Shown: positions 7,353 to 13,560 of the stretch, piece by piece
Layout: every line of letters begins with the position of its first letter
Numbering within the stretch: position 1 is the first letter of the stretch
Origin: Pseudomonadota bacterium
GTDB taxonomy: Bacteria > Pseudomonadota > Gammaproteobacteria > Xanthomonadales > Xanthomonadaceae
Length of the DNA stretch: 16,008 nt
Direction: 5' to 3'
NCBI GenBank assembly: GCA_023419315.1
Contig: JAEZYE010000039.1
Coordinates: 1-16,008 of the forward strand
Notes under the pieces: generated by a model
Seen by the model: only the letters and a program-made list of their open reading frames with translations
Database searches by the model: none
What the model was told of the DNA's origin: nothing
Position numbers and translations under genes: made by a program

Positions 7353-7805
7353 ATGAAACTCGAAAACGCCACCGCTGACGACCTGCCGCGCCTGGGCGAC
7401 ATCTGGGAAGCCGCGGTCCGCGCCACGCATGATTTCCTCAGCGAGGACGACATCCAGCTGTTCCGCCCGCTCGTGCGCGACGGTTACCTGCCGTCCGCGC
7501 CACGGCTCGCGGTGGCGCGCGGCGATGGCGGACGGGCGATCGGATTCGTCGGCGTGGAGGGCGACAAGGTCGAAATGCTGTTCGTGGATCCGGAATGGCA
7601 CGGGCGCGGTGTCGGACAGGCGCTGCTGGCGCATGCGGTGCGGCAATGGGCGGCGTGCCGCGTGGACGTCAACGAGCAGAACCCGCGTGCGCTCGGGTTC
7701 TACCTGCGGATGGGGTTCGCGGTCGAATCGCGTTCCGAACGCGACGGTCTCGGCAAGCCGTTCCCGCTGCTTCACCTCCGCCGTGCAGCGCCTGTGGTCT
7801 GCTGA
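7353..7805 (+). CDS. yjaB: GNAT-family N-acetyltransferase, YjaB-like
   Basis: The ATG at 7353 has AAGGTGG about four bases upstream; the product is 150 aa, the usual size for a single GNAT domain. Residues VRATHDFLSEDDI (22-34), the acetyl-CoA loop HGRGVGQALL (83-92), VNEQNPRALGFYLRMGF (106-122) and DGLGKPFPLL (131-140) follow the pattern I recall for E. coli YjaB. It should transfer an acetyl group from acetyl-CoA to an unidentified amine. It lies 21 bases before trxC, so the two probably form an operon. Confidence 0.88.
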   Translation: MKLENATADDLPRLGDIWEAAVRATHDFLSEDDIQLFRPLVRDGYLPSAPRLAVARGDGGRAIGFVGVEGDKVEMLFVDPEWHGRGVGQALLAHAVRQWAACRVDVNEQNPRALGFYLRMGFAVESRSERDGLGKPFPLLHLRRAAPVVC

Positions 7806-7826
7806 CCGCAGCCGAGGACCTTGCCG

Positions 7827-8285
7827 ATGAATGCTTCGCCCTGCCTGTTGCCCTGTCCGCATTGCGCGGCGATGAACCGACTGCCGGGCGAACGCCTGCA
7901 CGAGCAGCCGCGCTGCGGCCGCTGCCACCGCCCGCTGTTCGAAGGCGCACCAGTCGCGCTGGACGAATCGACATTCGACGCCCACGCCGTACGCAGCGAT
8001 CTGCCGCTGCTGGTGGATTTCTGGGCGGCCTGGTGCGGTCCGTGCCGCAGCATGGCGCCGCATTTCGAAGCCGCCGCCGCCGTGCTGGAACCGCGCGTGC
8101 GTCTGGCCAAAGTGGACACCGAAGGCGCACCGACGCTGGCGTCGCGCCACGCCATTCGCAGCATTCCCACGCTGATCCTCTTCAGCGGCGGCCGCGAGCG
8201 CGCGCGTCATTCCGGCGCGCTGGCCCGGGTTCAGATCGTCCAGTGGACGCAGCAGCAACTCGGGGAATCGCCCGGCCGGGCATGA
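7827..8285 (+). CDS. trxC: Thioredoxin 2 with N-terminal zinc ribbon
   Basis: I chose ATG 7827 because GAGGA lies eight bases upstream; the in-frame TTG at 7821 is too close to it. The 152-aa product starts with a four-Cys zinc ribbon (CPHC at 10-13 and CGRC at 30-33), diagnostic of thioredoxin 2. A full thioredoxin domain follows with the redox motif WCGPC (Cys70 and Cys73) and the cis-proline segment SIPTL. It reduces protein disulfides in the cytoplasm with electrons from thioredoxin reductase; in E. coli trxC belongs to the OxyR regulon, but no OxyR site could be identified here. It follows the GNAT gene closely. Confidence 0.95.
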   Translation: MNASPCLLPCPHCAAMNRLPGERLHEQPRCGRCHRPLFEGAPVALDESTFDAHAVRSDLPLLVDFWAAWCGPCRSMAPHFEAAAAVLEPRVRLAKVDTEGAPTLASRHAIRSIPTLILFSGGRERARHSGALARVQIVQWTQQQLGESPGRA

Positions 8286-8367
8286 CTTAGGTGGGGTGCC
8301 GTTCGTCGGACGGAATGCCAAGATTGCGGTTTGGCCGCTGCGGCCTGCCACCCGGAACCTTGCCCCG

Positions 8368-10104
8368 ATGAAGACTTCCCGCATTGCCCTGGCGTTGTCG
8401 CTCGCGCTTCCGCTGACCGTTTCCGCCGCCCAGCCGGACATCACCCGATTGACCCGCGACAGCGGCGTGCCGCGCGCGCCCGAACAGGCGGCGGTGGTGT
8501 TCGAGCATGCGGATCTGGCGTTCAAGGTGCTGCCGCAACGCAAGGCGATCGAAGGCGATGCGACGCTGAGCTTCACCGCCACCGCGCCGGTGTCGCGACT
8601 GGTGGTGGATCTGGATCGCAACTACCGCGTGGCCAAGGTCGAAGTCGATGGCGCGCCGCTGGCCGCCGGCGCCTGGCGCAATCCCGAAGGGCGCATGAGC
8701 GTCGACCTGCCCAGGCCACTGGCCGCCGGGCAATCGGTCAAGCTGCGCATCGTCTACGACGGCCAGCCGCACGTCGCCGTGCGCGCGCCGTGGGACGGCG
8801 GTTTCGTCTGGTCGACCGCTCCGACCGGCGAGCCCTGGATCGCCTCGGCGGTGCAGGGCGAGGGCTGCGATCTGCTGTGGCCCTGCATCGATCATCCGCA
8901 GGGCGAGCCGAAGTCGGTCGATCAGCACATCACCGTGCCGGCGCCGCTGGTCGCCGCCAGCAACGGCATTGCGCTGGGCATGGACGAAAAGGACGGCTGG
9001 CGCACCTATCACTGGCGCGCGCGCGATCCGAACACCTACGCCATCTCGATCAACGTCGGTCCCTACGAGGAAATGAAGGGCGAGTACCGCAGCCGGTTCG
9101 GCAACACCATTCCGCTGCGCTTCTGGCACCTCAAGGGGCGCGAGGCGCAGGCGCGCGATCTGTTCGCCGAGTTCCCGCTGGTGCTGGACTTCTTCGAACG
9201 CAACATCGGCCCGTACCCGTTCGGCGACGAAAAGATGGGCGTGGTCGAAACGCCGCACCTGGGCATGGAGCACCAGACCATCAATGCGTACGGCAACGAC
9301 TACAAGAAGGACAAGTACGGCTACGACTGGCTGCTGCAGCACGAATTCGCGCACGAGTGGTTCGGCAACCAGCTGACCAACGTGGACTGGGACGACATGT
9401 GGCTGCACGAAGGTTTCGGCAGCTACATGCAGCCGCTGTACCTGCAATACCTGCGCGGCGAAATGGATTACCACGCGGCCCTGCTGGACCAGCGTGCGGC
9501 CCTGGCCAACAAGTATCCGATCGTGTCGGGCAGCTCGAAGACCGAGGAAGCGGTCTACAACCGCGAGAACGGCCCCGGGCTGGACATCTATTACAAGGGC
9601 TCGCTGATGCTTCACGCCTTGCGCGGGCTGATCGGCGATGAAGCGTTCTTCGCGACGATCCGCCACGCGGTCTACGGCACCGACGATCCGAAGCCGGGCA
9701 ACTTCAAGCCGCGCTATGTCTCGACGCGTGACTACATCGATATCGTCAAGCAGGTGACCGGCAAGGATTACGGCTGGTTCTTCGATGTCTACCTCTACCG
9801 CGCGCCGCTGCCGGAACTGCTGGCCGAGCGCGACGCGGATGGAATCAAGCTGCGCTGGAAGACGCCGGACAATCTGCCATTCCCGATGCCGGTGCAGGTG
9901 CGTGTCGGCGGCGTGGACGGCGAAATCCGCACGGTGCCGATGACGGACGGGCAGGGCCGCGTCGCGTTGGCGGCCGGCGAGACCTTCACTCTGGATCCGC
10001 AGTCGAGACTGCTGCGCGCACTGCCGCACATCGATGCGTTCCAGCGCGACGCCGAGGCACGGCGCAAGGCCGCCGCCGCCAAGGAGCGGTCTTCATCCAA
10101 ATGA
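8368..10104 (+). CDS. Exported M1-family zinc aminopeptidase
   Basis: The 578-aa product starts at ATG 8368 with a signal peptide (KTSRIALALSLALPLTVSAA, cleavage near residue 20-21); the frame extends upstream but without the signal at its start. The gluzincin motif HEFAHEWFGNQ (His325, Glu326, His329) followed 19 residues later by Glu348 in WLHEGFGSY is complete. The exopeptidase motif, usually GAMEN, reads GMEHQ (299-303). A Tyr pair in DIYYKGSLM probably supplies the transition-state Tyr. The N-terminal ~230 residues form the usual beta saddle. The family removes N-terminal residues from peptides; export suggests a periplasmic role in peptide scavenging. It ends 94 bases before the borosin methyltransferase gene. 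A role in maturing that peptide is conceivable but unsupported. Confidence 0.92.
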   Translation: MKTSRIALALSLALPLTVSAAQPDITRLTRDSGVPRAPEQAAVVFEHADLAFKVLPQRKAIEGDATLSFTATAPVSRLVVDLDRNYRVAKVEVDGAPLAAGAWRNPEGRMSVDLPRPLAAGQSVKLRIVYDGQPHVAVRAPWDGGFVWSTAPTGEPWIASAVQGEGCDLLWPCIDHPQGEPKSVDQHITVPAPLVAASNGIALGMDEKDGWRTYHWRARDPNTYAISINVGPYEEMKGEYRSRFGNTIPLRFWHLKGREAQARDLFAEFPLVLDFFERNIGPYPFGDEKMGVVETPHLGMEHQTINAYGNDYKKDKYGYDWLLQHEFAHEWFGNQLTNVDWDDMWLHEGFGSYMQPLYLQYLRGEMDYHAALLDQRAALANKYPIVSGSSKTEEAVYNRENGPGLDIYYKGSLMLHALRGLIGDEAFFATIRHAVYGTDDPKPGNFKPRYVSTRDYIDIVKQVTGKDYGWFFDVYLYRAPLPELLAERDADGIKLRWKTPDNLPFPMPVQVRVGGVDGEIRTVPMTDGQGRVALAAGETFTLDPQSRLLRALPHIDAFQRDAEARRKAAAAKERSSSK

Positions 10105-10142
10105 ACAGGTCGGGCGTTTCGCCGGTCTGTCATGAAACGCTT

Positions 10143-10171
10143 TTGCAATGGCGCGCGTAGCCAGCTAGATT
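10143..10171 (+). promoter_or_regulatory. Sigma-70-like promoter of the borosin methyltransferase gene
   Basis: TTGCAA (10143-10148), a 17-base spacer and TAGATT (10166-10171) form the best promoter for any protein gene in the window. Transcription would start near 10178, leaving a leader of about 20 bases before the ATG at 10199. This gives the borosin locus its own promoter, separate from the upstream aminopeptidase gene. Confidence 0.6.
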
Positions 10172-10198
10172 GCGAGCGGACTCACAGAGTGTGGCGCG

Positions 10199-11008
10199 AT
10201 GGACGTGCGTGGAAGCCTGGTTTGCATTGGTACGGGCATGATGCTCGGGGCGCATCTCGCCCCCCGCGCGCGCAGCCACGTCGAACAGGCGGACGTCGTG
10301 TTCGTGGCCGTTTCCGATCCGCTGGTCGAACTGTGGGTGCAGGAATTGAACGCCGATGTGCGCAGCCTGCAATCGTGTTACGCCGGCCGTTCGCGTCGCG
10401 AGGCCTATGACCGGATGGTGGCGTTGATGATGGCCGAGGTGCGCGCTGGCCGCCGCGTCTGCGCCGCCTTCTACGGACATCCCGGCGTGTTCGCCGCCGC
10501 ACCTCACGAAGCGATTGCGCAAGCGCGCGCGGAAGGCTTCGCTGCACACATGGAGCCGGGCATCTCCGCCGAGGATTGCCTGTACGCGGATCTCGGCATC
10601 GATCCCGGCCGGCACGGTTGCCAGCACTACGAAGCCAGCCAGTTCATGCTGTACGAACGCCGCGTGGAACCGTCCGGCTGCCTCGTGCTCTGGCAGGTCG
10701 GCCTGGCCGGTGCGCGCAACAGCGGCCAGCTGGAAACCTCCGCGGCGCAGCGGCAATTGCTGGTGGATCTGCTGCTGGAAACCTATCCGCCATCGCACGA
10801 GGTCGTCCTGTACGAAGCCGCCACGCTGCCGATCACCGCGCCGCGGATGGAACGGTTGCCGCTGGGCGAACTCGCGCAGGCCCGGCTGGGCATGCAGACC
10901 ACGCTGGTCGTACCACCGCTGCTGCCGATGCGTCGGCGACAGTCGATGTGGGATCGCATCGCCGCGTTGCAGGGCGCCGCCGAGAAGGAAGCTATCCAGG
11001 CCGCCTAG
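10199..11008 (+). CDS. Borosin-type alpha-N-methyltransferase (SonM-like, tetrapyrrole-methylase fold)
   Basis: The 269-aa product belongs to the SAM-dependent tetrapyrrole methylase superfamily but matches the stand-alone borosin enzymes rather than cobalamin or siroheme enzymes. Visible hallmarks are GSLVCIGTGMMLGAHL (5-20), QADVVFVAVSDPL, AFYGHPGVFA (90-99), MEPGISAEDCLYADLGIDPG (118-137), HYEASQFMLY (143-152) and LPITAPRMERLPLGEL (210-225). These closely follow Shewanella SonM as I remember it. Tyr61, Arg66 and Tyr70, plus Tyr92, are good candidates for the conserved catalytic Tyr/Arg/Tyr cluster known from OphMA and SonM. The enzyme should methylate backbone amides of a ribosomal peptide. 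Its partner is the SonA-like precursor 157 bases downstream. The ribosome site is weak; the start agrees with family N-termini, which begin just before GSLV. Confidence 0.9.
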   Translation: MDVRGSLVCIGTGMMLGAHLAPRARSHVEQADVVFVAVSDPLVELWVQELNADVRSLQSCYAGRSRREAYDRMVALMMAEVRAGRRVCAAFYGHPGVFAAAPHEAIAQARAEGFAAHMEPGISAEDCLYADLGIDPGRHGCQHYEASQFMLYERRVEPSGCLVLWQVGLAGARNSGQLETSAAQRQLLVDLLLETYPPSHEVVLYEAATLPITAPRMERLPLGELAQARLGMQTTLVVPPLLPMRRRQSMWDRIAALQGAAEKEAIQAA

Positions 11009-11030
11009 GCATTGCAGGGGGAAACAGGTG

Positions 11031-11056
11031 CGCGGGGACACGCGAGTGTCTTCGCG
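11031..11056 (+). promoter_or_regulatory. Strong hairpin with GCGA tetraloop between methyltransferase and precursor
   Basis: An 11-bp stem (nine Watson-Crick and two G-U pairs as RNA) closes a GCGA loop of the GNRA type at 11042-11045. No T-run follows, so it is not a simple intrinsic terminator. Position suggests an RNA-processing or stability element that lets precursor mRNA accumulate above methyltransferase mRNA; that is inference. Confidence 0.6.
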
Positions 11057-11068
11057 GCAACACGGTTT

Positions 11069-11136
11069 GCGGGCGGGCGCCCCGCAGGCCGGCAACAGTG
11101 AACCGCGTCCGCGAACCGGCGTGGCAGCCGTGCCAC
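11069..11136 (+). promoter_or_regulatory. Two further hairpins before the borosin precursor
   Basis: GCGGG (11069-11073) pairs with CCCGC (11081-11085) around a 7-base loop. GTGGCA (11121-11126) pairs perfectly with TGCCAC (11131-11136) around GCCG. With the hairpin at 11031-11056 they make a series of three stems in a 157-base spacer, ending about 20 bases before the GGGGA ribosome site of the precursor. Confidence 0.45.
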
Positions 11137-11165
11137 CCGGACTACTGTCAATCACGGGGAATCGT

Positions 11166-11435
11166 ATGTCCGAGGCAATCAGGGTATTGGAGAAACTGGG
11201 CAAGAGTGCCGGCACGGCGGAGGACATGCTGCCGACGCTGCTGTCCGACGCGCAGCTGGATCAGCCGGAGCGTGACGCGTTGGCCGGCGGCGACGCCGCG
11301 GCGCTGGCGCAGTTGTTGGGTGCGCGGGTGGAGATGGTCGCCATCCAGTATCCGGGCGACGGCGATCCGGTTCCGGATGAGGCGCCGCAGCGTGATGACG
11401 ATGAGGACGAACCCGAGCGCAAGGACGACGAGTAA
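11166..11435 (+). CDS. Borosin precursor peptide (SonA-like) with acidic C-terminal extension
   Basis: ATG 11166 is preceded by GGGGA five bases upstream; the product is 89 aa. Residues ~4-52 form a small helical domain (IRVLEKLGKSAG, EDMLPTLLSDAQL, ERDALAGGDAAALAQLLG) that lines up with the borosin-binding domain of Shewanella SonA, including LG near the start, ED, and GD...L..L near the end. It is followed by a short hydrophobic segment VEMVAIQYPGDGD (55-67), which matches the SonA core YLVISHGNGD in position and pattern. By that alignment Val58 and Ile60 correspond to the methylated Leu63 and Ile65 of SonA as I recall them. Residues 68-89 are an almost purely acidic, Pro-containing tail that SonA lacks. 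Its location behind the SonM-like methyltransferase gene strongly supports the assignment. No export signal or transporter gene is visible nearby. Confidence 0.85.
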   Translation: MSEAIRVLEKLGKSAGTAEDMLPTLLSDAQLDQPERDALAGGDAAALAQLLGARVEMVAIQYPGDGDPVPDEAPQRDDDEDEPERKDDE

Positions 11436-11439
11436 GTCG

Positions 11440-13290
11440 ATGCCTCCGGCCGGGGCCGGCAGATCGACGCAGCGTCCGGGCCATTGGGCCTGGGCGCTCG
11501 TCCTGCTGCTCCTCTTCGCCACGGCCAGCCAGGCGTCGATTCGCGTCGACGCCTTGCTGGAGCGCGCCGAGGCGGTGCGCAGTTCGGATCCGCAACGCTT
11601 CGCCGCGATCCTCGGCGAGCTGTCGCAGCGCGCCGGCGAGTTGAAGCCGGAGCAGCGCGAACAGCTGGCCTATCTGGTCGCCTACCGCGTGGCGTTCAAG
11701 GGCGACTACGCCGCCGCGATCGAACTGCTGAAGGATCTGGCGAGCCAGTCCAGCTCGATCAACGTGCGCGTGCGCGCCGGCATCCTGCTGGTCAACATCT
11801 ACAGCAAGACCCGCCAGTTCGCCGATGGCCTGCGCCAGCTTGAAGCGGTCCTGACGCAGCTGGACGCGGTGACCGACATGGATCTGCAGATCCATGCGTT
11901 CACCGAAGCGGCCTTCATCCACAACCAGGTCGGGCAGTACAAGCTGGGCCTGCAATACGCCGAACGCATTCTCGAACGCGCACCGCATGCGCGCGGCATC
12001 TGCTTCGCCAACGAACTGAAGATCGATGCGCTGTTCAACCTCGGCACGCTGCCGCGCGAGGACGCGCCGATTGCCGATGCGCTGCAGAGTTGCGTGGACA
12101 TCGGCGAGACCGTGATGGCCAACTCCATCCGCGTCACGCTGGCGCGCAAGTGGGCGCAGGAAGGCCGCCGCGACCAGGCCGTCAGCCTGCTGAAGCGTCA
12201 CCTGTCCGAAGTCGAAGGCACGCGCTACCTGCATCTGATCGTCACCTTCAAGGCGACGCTCGCCCAGCTGCTGTTCGAGAAGGGCGATCTCAACCTGGCC
12301 GAAAGCTATGCGCGCGAGAGCATCGGGCACAGCGCATCGCTCGGCAACACGTTCGCGCTCGCCAGCGCTTACCAGACCATGTACCAGGTCGCCGAAAGCC
12401 GCGGCGACGACGCGCAGGCGCTGGTCTATTACCGCCGTTATGCAGAGGCCGACAAGGCCTACCTCAACGAGGTCAAGGCACGCGAGCTGGCCTACCAGCT
12501 GGTGCGCCAGGAAACCCTCGACAAATCGCAGCAGATCCAGCGCCTCGACAGCCAGAACCAGTTGCTCAAGCTGCAACGCAAGCTGGAGATGAAGTCCTCG
12601 CAGAACACGCGGCTCATCATCGGATTGCTGGTGCTGCTGCTGGCGAGCATCGGTTACTGGGCGTACAAGACCAAGCGCGTGCAGATGTCGCTGCGCCGCC
12701 TCGCCGAAACCGATGCACTGACCGGCATCTGCAATCGCCACCATTTCACCGAACTGGCCGAACGCGCACTGGCGCAATGCACGCGCAATGGTGAAGACGC
12801 CGCGCTGATCATGTTCGACCTGGATCACTTCAAGTCGATCAACGACCGCTTCGGCCACGCGACCGGCGACTGGGTGCTGGCGCGGGTGGCCCAGACCTGC
12901 CAGGCGTTCTGCCGCCGCATCGACGTACTCGGCCGGCTGGGCGGCGAGGAATTCGCGCTGCTGATGTACGGCTGCGACCTGCGCTCGGCGATCCGCCTGG
13001 CCGAAGACTGCCGCGTGCGCATCGCCACGCTGGACAGCCAGGAGTCTGGCCACCGTTTCGAAATCACCGCCAGCTTTGGCGTCGTTTCCACCAAGCAGGC
13101 CGGCTTTTCGCTCGAACGCCTGCTGTCGCAGGCCGACCTGCTGCTGTACCGCGCCAAGGCCGAAGGCCGCAACCGGGTCTGCGGCGATCCGGCCGACGGC
13201 CGCGGCAGTGAACCCGGCGAATCCGCCGTGAGGGCGTCCCCGCAAGCGGACGGCCGGGAACCTGCGCCGCGCCTGCAGGGCGCGACCTGA
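11440..13290 (+). CDS. Membrane TPR-GGDEF diguanylate cyclase, downstream of the borosin precursor
   Basis: ATG 11440 lies four bases after the precursor stop, so translation is probably coupled; its own ribosome site is poor (AAGGA 14 bases upstream). The 616-aa product has a signal peptide or N-terminal anchor (hydrophobic 16-30, possible cleavage after residue 32), then ~330 residues of TPR-like helices, a coiled coil (KARELAYQLVRQETLDKSQQ onward), a membrane segment (about 392-409) and a cytoplasmic GGDEF domain. The domain carries FDLDHFKSINDRFGHATGD, the active site GGEEF (501-505) and the product-inhibition I-site RRID (492-495), so it should make cyclic di-GMP and be feedback inhibited. 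The N-terminal part faces the periplasm and is the probable sensor. It has a close paralogue next door. A Pro/Gly-rich tail of about 35 residues follows the GGDEF domain. Confidence 0.92.
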   Translation: MPPAGAGRSTQRPGHWAWALVLLLLFATASQASIRVDALLERAEAVRSSDPQRFAAILGELSQRAGELKPEQREQLAYLVAYRVAFKGDYAAAIELLKDLASQSSSINVRVRAGILLVNIYSKTRQFADGLRQLEAVLTQLDAVTDMDLQIHAFTEAAFIHNQVGQYKLGLQYAERILERAPHARGICFANELKIDALFNLGTLPREDAPIADALQSCVDIGETVMANSIRVTLARKWAQEGRRDQAVSLLKRHLSEVEGTRYLHLIVTFKATLAQLLFEKGDLNLAESYARESIGHSASLGNTFALASAYQTMYQVAESRGDDAQALVYYRRYAEADKAYLNEVKARELAYQLVRQETLDKSQQIQRLDSQNQLLKLQRKLEMKSSQNTRLIIGLLVLLLASIGYWAYKTKRVQMSLRRLAETDALTGICNRHHFTELAERALAQCTRNGEDAALIMFDLDHFKSINDRFGHATGDWVLARVAQTCQAFCRRIDVLGRLGGEEFALLMYGCDLRSAIRLAEDCRVRIATLDSQESGHRFEITASFGVVSTKQAGFSLERLLSQADLLLYRAKAEGRNRVCGDPADGRGSEPGESAVRASPQADGREPAPRLQGAT

Positions 13291-13329
13291 CAGGGCGGCC
13301 CCTACCGGCGCAGCGCAATCACTTTGGGC

Positions 13330-13335
13330 TAGAAT
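13330..13335 (+). promoter_or_regulatory. Possible -10 box upstream of the second GGDEF gene
   Basis: TAGAAT preceded by GC, as in the -10 box of the borosin promoter. No convincing -35 box. If used, transcription starts about 220 bases before the second cyclase gene, leaving a long leader that contains the possible 47-codon ORF. Confidence 0.4.
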
Positions 13336-13399
13336 CGGGACCAGGAACGCACGTGCGACGGGGATGGTCGCGACTTGCTCCCTCCACCCGAAGGACACC

Positions 13400-13543
13400 A
13401 TGTCGAACTCATCGCGCTGTCTGTACGCCCTGCGGCTGCATGCCGGGCCGGCGCGCGCGCGTTCGCGCATGACCGGGTTTCCCGGGCGCGCAACGACGGC
13501 GGACGATGTTGCCATCGTTCCTGCCGCCGGCCGCCACCGCTGA
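13400..13543 (+). CDS. Possible 47-aa leader ORF before the second GGDEF gene
   Basis: ATG 13400 has AAGGA four bases upstream and a TAGAAT element 65 bases upstream; the frame ends at TGA 13541-13543, seventeen bases before the cyclase ATG. The product begins MSNSSRCLYALRLHAGPARA, is Arg/Ala-rich, and ends VAIVPAAGRHR. It matches no family I know. It could be a short real gene, an upstream ORF controlling the cyclase, or chance in GC-rich DNA. The ribosome site and placement are the only support. Confidence 0.3.
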   Translation: MSNSSRCLYALRLHAGPARARSRMTGFPGRATTADDVAIVPAAGRHR

Positions 13544-13560
13544 GCCAAAGGCGCGATCCC

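Noticed and set aside
8287..10029. Minus-strand open frame of 580 codons opposite the M1 aminopeptidase
   Set aside because: Low-complexity mirror of a gene with a complete catalytic motif and signal peptide on the other strand.
10576..11439. N-terminal extension of the first cyclase through the methyltransferase and precursor region
   Set aside because: The frame is open only by base composition, gives Arg/Gly-rich nonsense and would overlap two good genes; the signal peptide begins at 11440.
13291..13320. Intrinsic terminator after the first cyclase
   Set aside because: GC-rich but no clear stem followed by a T-run.
13400..13543. 47-codon ORF as a second borosin precursor because it contains VAIV near its end
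   Set aside because: It lacks the helical binding domain and acidic features; the four-residue likeness to the core VAIQ is not evidence.
11179..13548. Minus-strand open frame of 789 codons opposite the borosin precursor and first cyclase
   Set aside because: Shadow; a similar one (13579-15762, 727 codons) appears opposite the paralogous cyclase, as expected from shared codon bias.
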